From assembly GCF_019929185.1 (NCBI RefSeq), contig NZ_JAHZPC010000006.1:1-64000 (forward strand): 64,000 bases of DNA, given 5' to 3'. Position numbers and translations under genes: made by a program. This document shows, in pieces, positions 61,819-64,000 of this stretch. The notes beneath the pieces were generated by a model. It was not told the DNA's origin, did not search any database, and was given only the letters and a program-made list of their open reading frames with translations. Origin of the DNA: Streptococcus parasanguinis (lineage in GTDB: Bacteria > Bacillota > Bacilli > Lactobacillales > Streptococcaceae). Positions within the stretch are counted from its first letter, which is position 1. Each line of letters opens with the position of its first letter.

Positions 61819-64000
61819 TTATGCAAAAATAGAGAAGAAAGGTGCTCCAAGCTTGTTATCCATCGGATCCTTACTCTTAATAGAGTGAAGATAATTGATG
61901 GAGTACCAGCCGTTGTTGCCGCTATTATATGGATCGCGTACATAGGTTCTACCATTATCATAGCCATGCAAGACCAACTCATGGGTATAAGGATCGCTAG
62001 TAAATTGGCTATTGCCTACCGCAGCAAGTACATGCTTGCCAGCCATGAGGGCTTCTGCAATGCCTCCAGCTCCGTTAATCAATTGACTCTTCAAGCCCCA
62101 GTTACGAGTAGCAGATACAATCCCATCTGCATCTGTTCCTGCTTCACCTTTGTTAAATGAATCAGTATTGTTGTAAAGATAATCAGCCACTGTTGTTGGC
62201 AAAATCGTTCTGCCAAGGATATCTGTGAAGGTCATAGCAAGAGAGGTTGGCACACAACCTGACTGATCGACATTGCTCACACCATACCACTTCCCAGCCC
62301 AACGAGGGTCTCGTTGAGAATAATAGGTTGTTTGTGGATTCACCTTTTGATTCCGTGGAGACAAGGCTGTCTGACCCAGGTTAAAACCTTCAACTCCTCC
62401 ATCTTTGTAGTCCACATAGACGTGAGTCGTATAGTTGCCTGCTTCATTACCATGATTATTAGCAGATACCGTTATCTCTGTGTGCACACCTGTCGGTGTT
62501 GCGGAATACCAGTAAAGATTTTCTTGATGAGCTTTCGACCAAGCTGCGACACGGATGTTCTTAATCTGACGACCTTGAGGGGCTTGATCTACAGCTACCG
62601 TATAAGTGCCATTCGTTGCATTGACATTCTTGATAGACGCTTGGGTTTTGGTCATGGCATTTCTAACTTCCACATCTGTGGTTGTTGTACCAACACCAAT
62701 CCGAGAACCATCATTTTGGATGTAATAAAGGTGAACATGGTATTTTCCAGTTGAGTTCTTGTGATCACTCGCTTTGACAGATACCTTGTAGTCTCCGTTC
62801 GCTTGACGAGTCGCTTCATACCAACGGATATCATCTTGACCGTCCTTATCAGACCAAGTTGGGACTTGAACAGTTCGTACACCTTTAGGACTGTAGACAT
62901 CCTTGATAATGACGTCAAAGGTACCTGTATCTTTGTTGTTGTTTTGGATTAAGAGAGTACCGGTTGAACGAGATTGATTTTTGTAATCAATAAAAGCTTT
63001 CTTGACAAACTTATTTTGGCCTTGAGCATCCACATAGAAAACTTGCGCTTCGTATTTGCCATCAGCATTTTCGTGGTCACTCGCTTTGGCTGTTACAGTA
63101 TAAGAACCGTCTGCCTGGCGAGTCGGAGTATACCAGATGATGTCTTTCATCCCATTCGCATGAGACCAGAATGGAATCTTCACTTCCTTGTAGCCATCGA
63201 AGCCTTGAAGGTTCTTAGCTGTGATGGTGAAGGTGCCGTCTTTTTCTGATTTTGTAATGGTCAGATCAGCAGATGGTTTAGAAGCTGTGTAATCGATAAA
63301 GGCTTTCTTGACAAACTTATTTTGGCCTTTGGCATCCACATAGAAGACCTGCGCTTCATATTTGCCATCAGCGTTTTCGTGGTCACTAGCCTTAGCCGTT
63401 ACAGTATATGAACCGTCTGCCTGGCGAGTTGGAGTGTACCAGATGATATCCTTCATCCCATTGACATGAGACCAGAATGGAATCTTCACTTCCTTGTAGC
63501 CATCGAAGCCTTGAAGATTCTTAGCTGTGATGGTGAAGGTGCCATTTTTTTCTGATTTTGTAATGGTCAGATCAGCTGCGACAGCATTGGCCGGCTTTGT
63601 CGCCGTATAATCGATAAAGGCCTTTTTCACAAATTTGTTTTGACCTTGGGCGTCTACATAGAAGACCTGCGCTTCGTATTTGCCATCAGCATTTTCGTGG
63701 TTACTGGCTTTGGCTGTTACAGTATAAGAACCGTCTGCCTGGCGAGTCGGAGTATACCAGATGATGTCTTTCATCCCATTCGCATGAGACCAGAATGGAA
63801 TCTTCACTTCCTTGTAGCCATCGAAGCCTTGAAGGTTCTTAGCTGTAATGGTGAAGGTACCGTCTTTTTCTGATTTTGCAATAGTCAAATCAGCTGACAC
63901 TGGTGTCTGATTTTTCTTTCCAATGGCTACTGTCGTCGTTGTTCCGCCCACACCCGTCATTTGTCCATTGTTCTGAACATAGTAAAGGTGAACATTATAA
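61819..64000 (-). CDS. Secreted Bsp-repeat protein with C39-like peptidase head, 5' end outside window
   Basis: The frame is open to position 64000 and reads YNVHLYYVQNNGQ before the first internal Met, so the start lies beyond the window. It comprises the end of one Bsp-like repeat, three near-identical repeats matching those of the upstream-numbered neighbour, two diverged repeats, and a C-terminal C39_2-type papain-fold domain. That domain begins YYSQRDPRWAGKWYG, with likely Cys in DQSGCVPTSLAM and His in YTHELVLHGYD. Probably a wall-targeted peptidase or peptidoglycan hydrolase. Followed by its own terminator; about 140 bp separate it from the CHAP gene. Confidence 0.85.
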   Translation of the reverse strand, partial: YNVHLYYVQNNGQMTGVGGTTTTVAIGKKNQTPVSADLTIAKSEKDGTFTITAKNLQGFDGYKEVKIPFWSHANGMKDIIWYTPTRQADGSYTVTAKASNHENADGKYEAQVFYVDAQGQNKFVKKAFIDYTATKPANAVAADLTITKSEKNGTFTITAKNLQGFDGYKEVKIPFWSHVNGMKDIIWYTPTRQADGSYTVTAKASDHENADGKYEAQVFYVDAKGQNKFVKKAFIDYTASKPSADLTITKSEKDGTFTITAKNLQGFDGYKEVKIPFWSHANGMKDIIWYTPTRQADGSYTVTAKASDHENADGKYEAQVFYVDAQGQNKFVKKAFIDYKNQSRSTGTLLIQNNNKDTGTFDVIIKDVYSPKGVRTVQVPTWSDKDGQDDIRWYEATRQANGDYKVSVKASDHKNSTGKYHVHLYYIQNDGSRIGVGTTTTDVEVRNAMTKTQASIKNVNATNGTYTVAVDQAPQGRQIKNIRVAAWSKAHQENLYWYSATPTGVHTEITVSANNHGNEAGNYTTHVYVDYKDGGVEGFNLGQTALSPRNQKVNPQTTYYSQRDPRWAGKWYGVSNVDQSGCVPTSLAMTFTDILGRTILPTTVADYLYNNTDSFNKGEAGTDADGIVSATRNWGLKSQLINGAGGIAEALMAGKHVLAAVGNSQFTSDPYTHELVLHGYDNGRTYVRDPYNSGNNGWYSINYLHSIKSKDPMDNKLGAPFFSIFA

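Overview
The window reads as a chromosomal segment of an oral Streptococcus of the mitis/sanguinis type, probably near S. parasanguinis or S. australis. Three things suggest this: low-GC Firmicute promoters and ribosome-binding sites; streptococcal surface-protein signals (YSIRK-type signal peptides, LPXTG anchors, BgaA-type beta-galactosidase, GBS-Bsp-like repeats); and the nusG-secE-rpmG-pbp2A gene order known from S. pneumoniae. The species call is inference. Most genes are on the minus strand.

Layout: 1-3302 is the N-terminal 1100 codons of a multi-domain pilin/Cna-like adhesin cut by the window edge. 3579-5549 gpsA and galU. 5700-7646 secreted C69 dipeptidase under a cre site. 8091-11429 rhomboid protease, 5-formyl-THF cyclo-ligase and the acetyl-branch lysine genes (deacetylase, dapH). 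11495-18480 is a six-gene cluster of single-pass membrane proteins whose extracellular parts look like tandem BLIP/SmpA-type repeats, interrupted by a poly-serine LPXTG protein. 18607-21103 pgi, SRP RNA and tadA. 21406-23406 is a small RiPP-like locus: a radical-SAM N-terminal remnant, a 23-residue Cys-containing peptide and an ABC exporter. 23525-25676 HAD phosphatase and purA. 25996-27832 hslO-dus. 28150-31673 DUF1275 protein and a NAD-salvage operon (nadR-pnuC-nrtR). 31838-36755 two lipoproteins, an ECF S-component and ctsR-clpC. 36972-47623 two giant LPXTG glycosidases (GH29 fucosidase, GH2 BgaA) with a cre site upstream. 48117-51679 dps, a small exporter, and rpsB-tsf. 51933-54169 tRNA-Cys, a lipoprotein and nusG-secE-rpmG. 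54314-58756 Zn-peptidase, pbp2A and an RluA-family pseudouridine synthase. 59225-64000 two secreted proteins sharing a Bsp-like repeat stalk but ending in different peptidase heads (CHAP, C39), the second cut by the window edge.

The most unusual content is intergenic. Two families of highly structured repeats recur. Family A (five copies, about 170 bp) is a three-hairpin module whose terminal hairpin is an intrinsic terminator for the adjacent gene in four copies. Family B (six copies, core about 132 bp, whole element about 210-250 bp) folds as an outer stem enclosing three hairpins plus a following hairpin, with compensatory changes between copies. Each B copy is flanked by locus-specific sequence, usually a terminator stem, that occurs on both sides. 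One B copy carries two extra hairpin arms. Family B is the best candidate here for an undescribed structured mobile DNA or RNA element.
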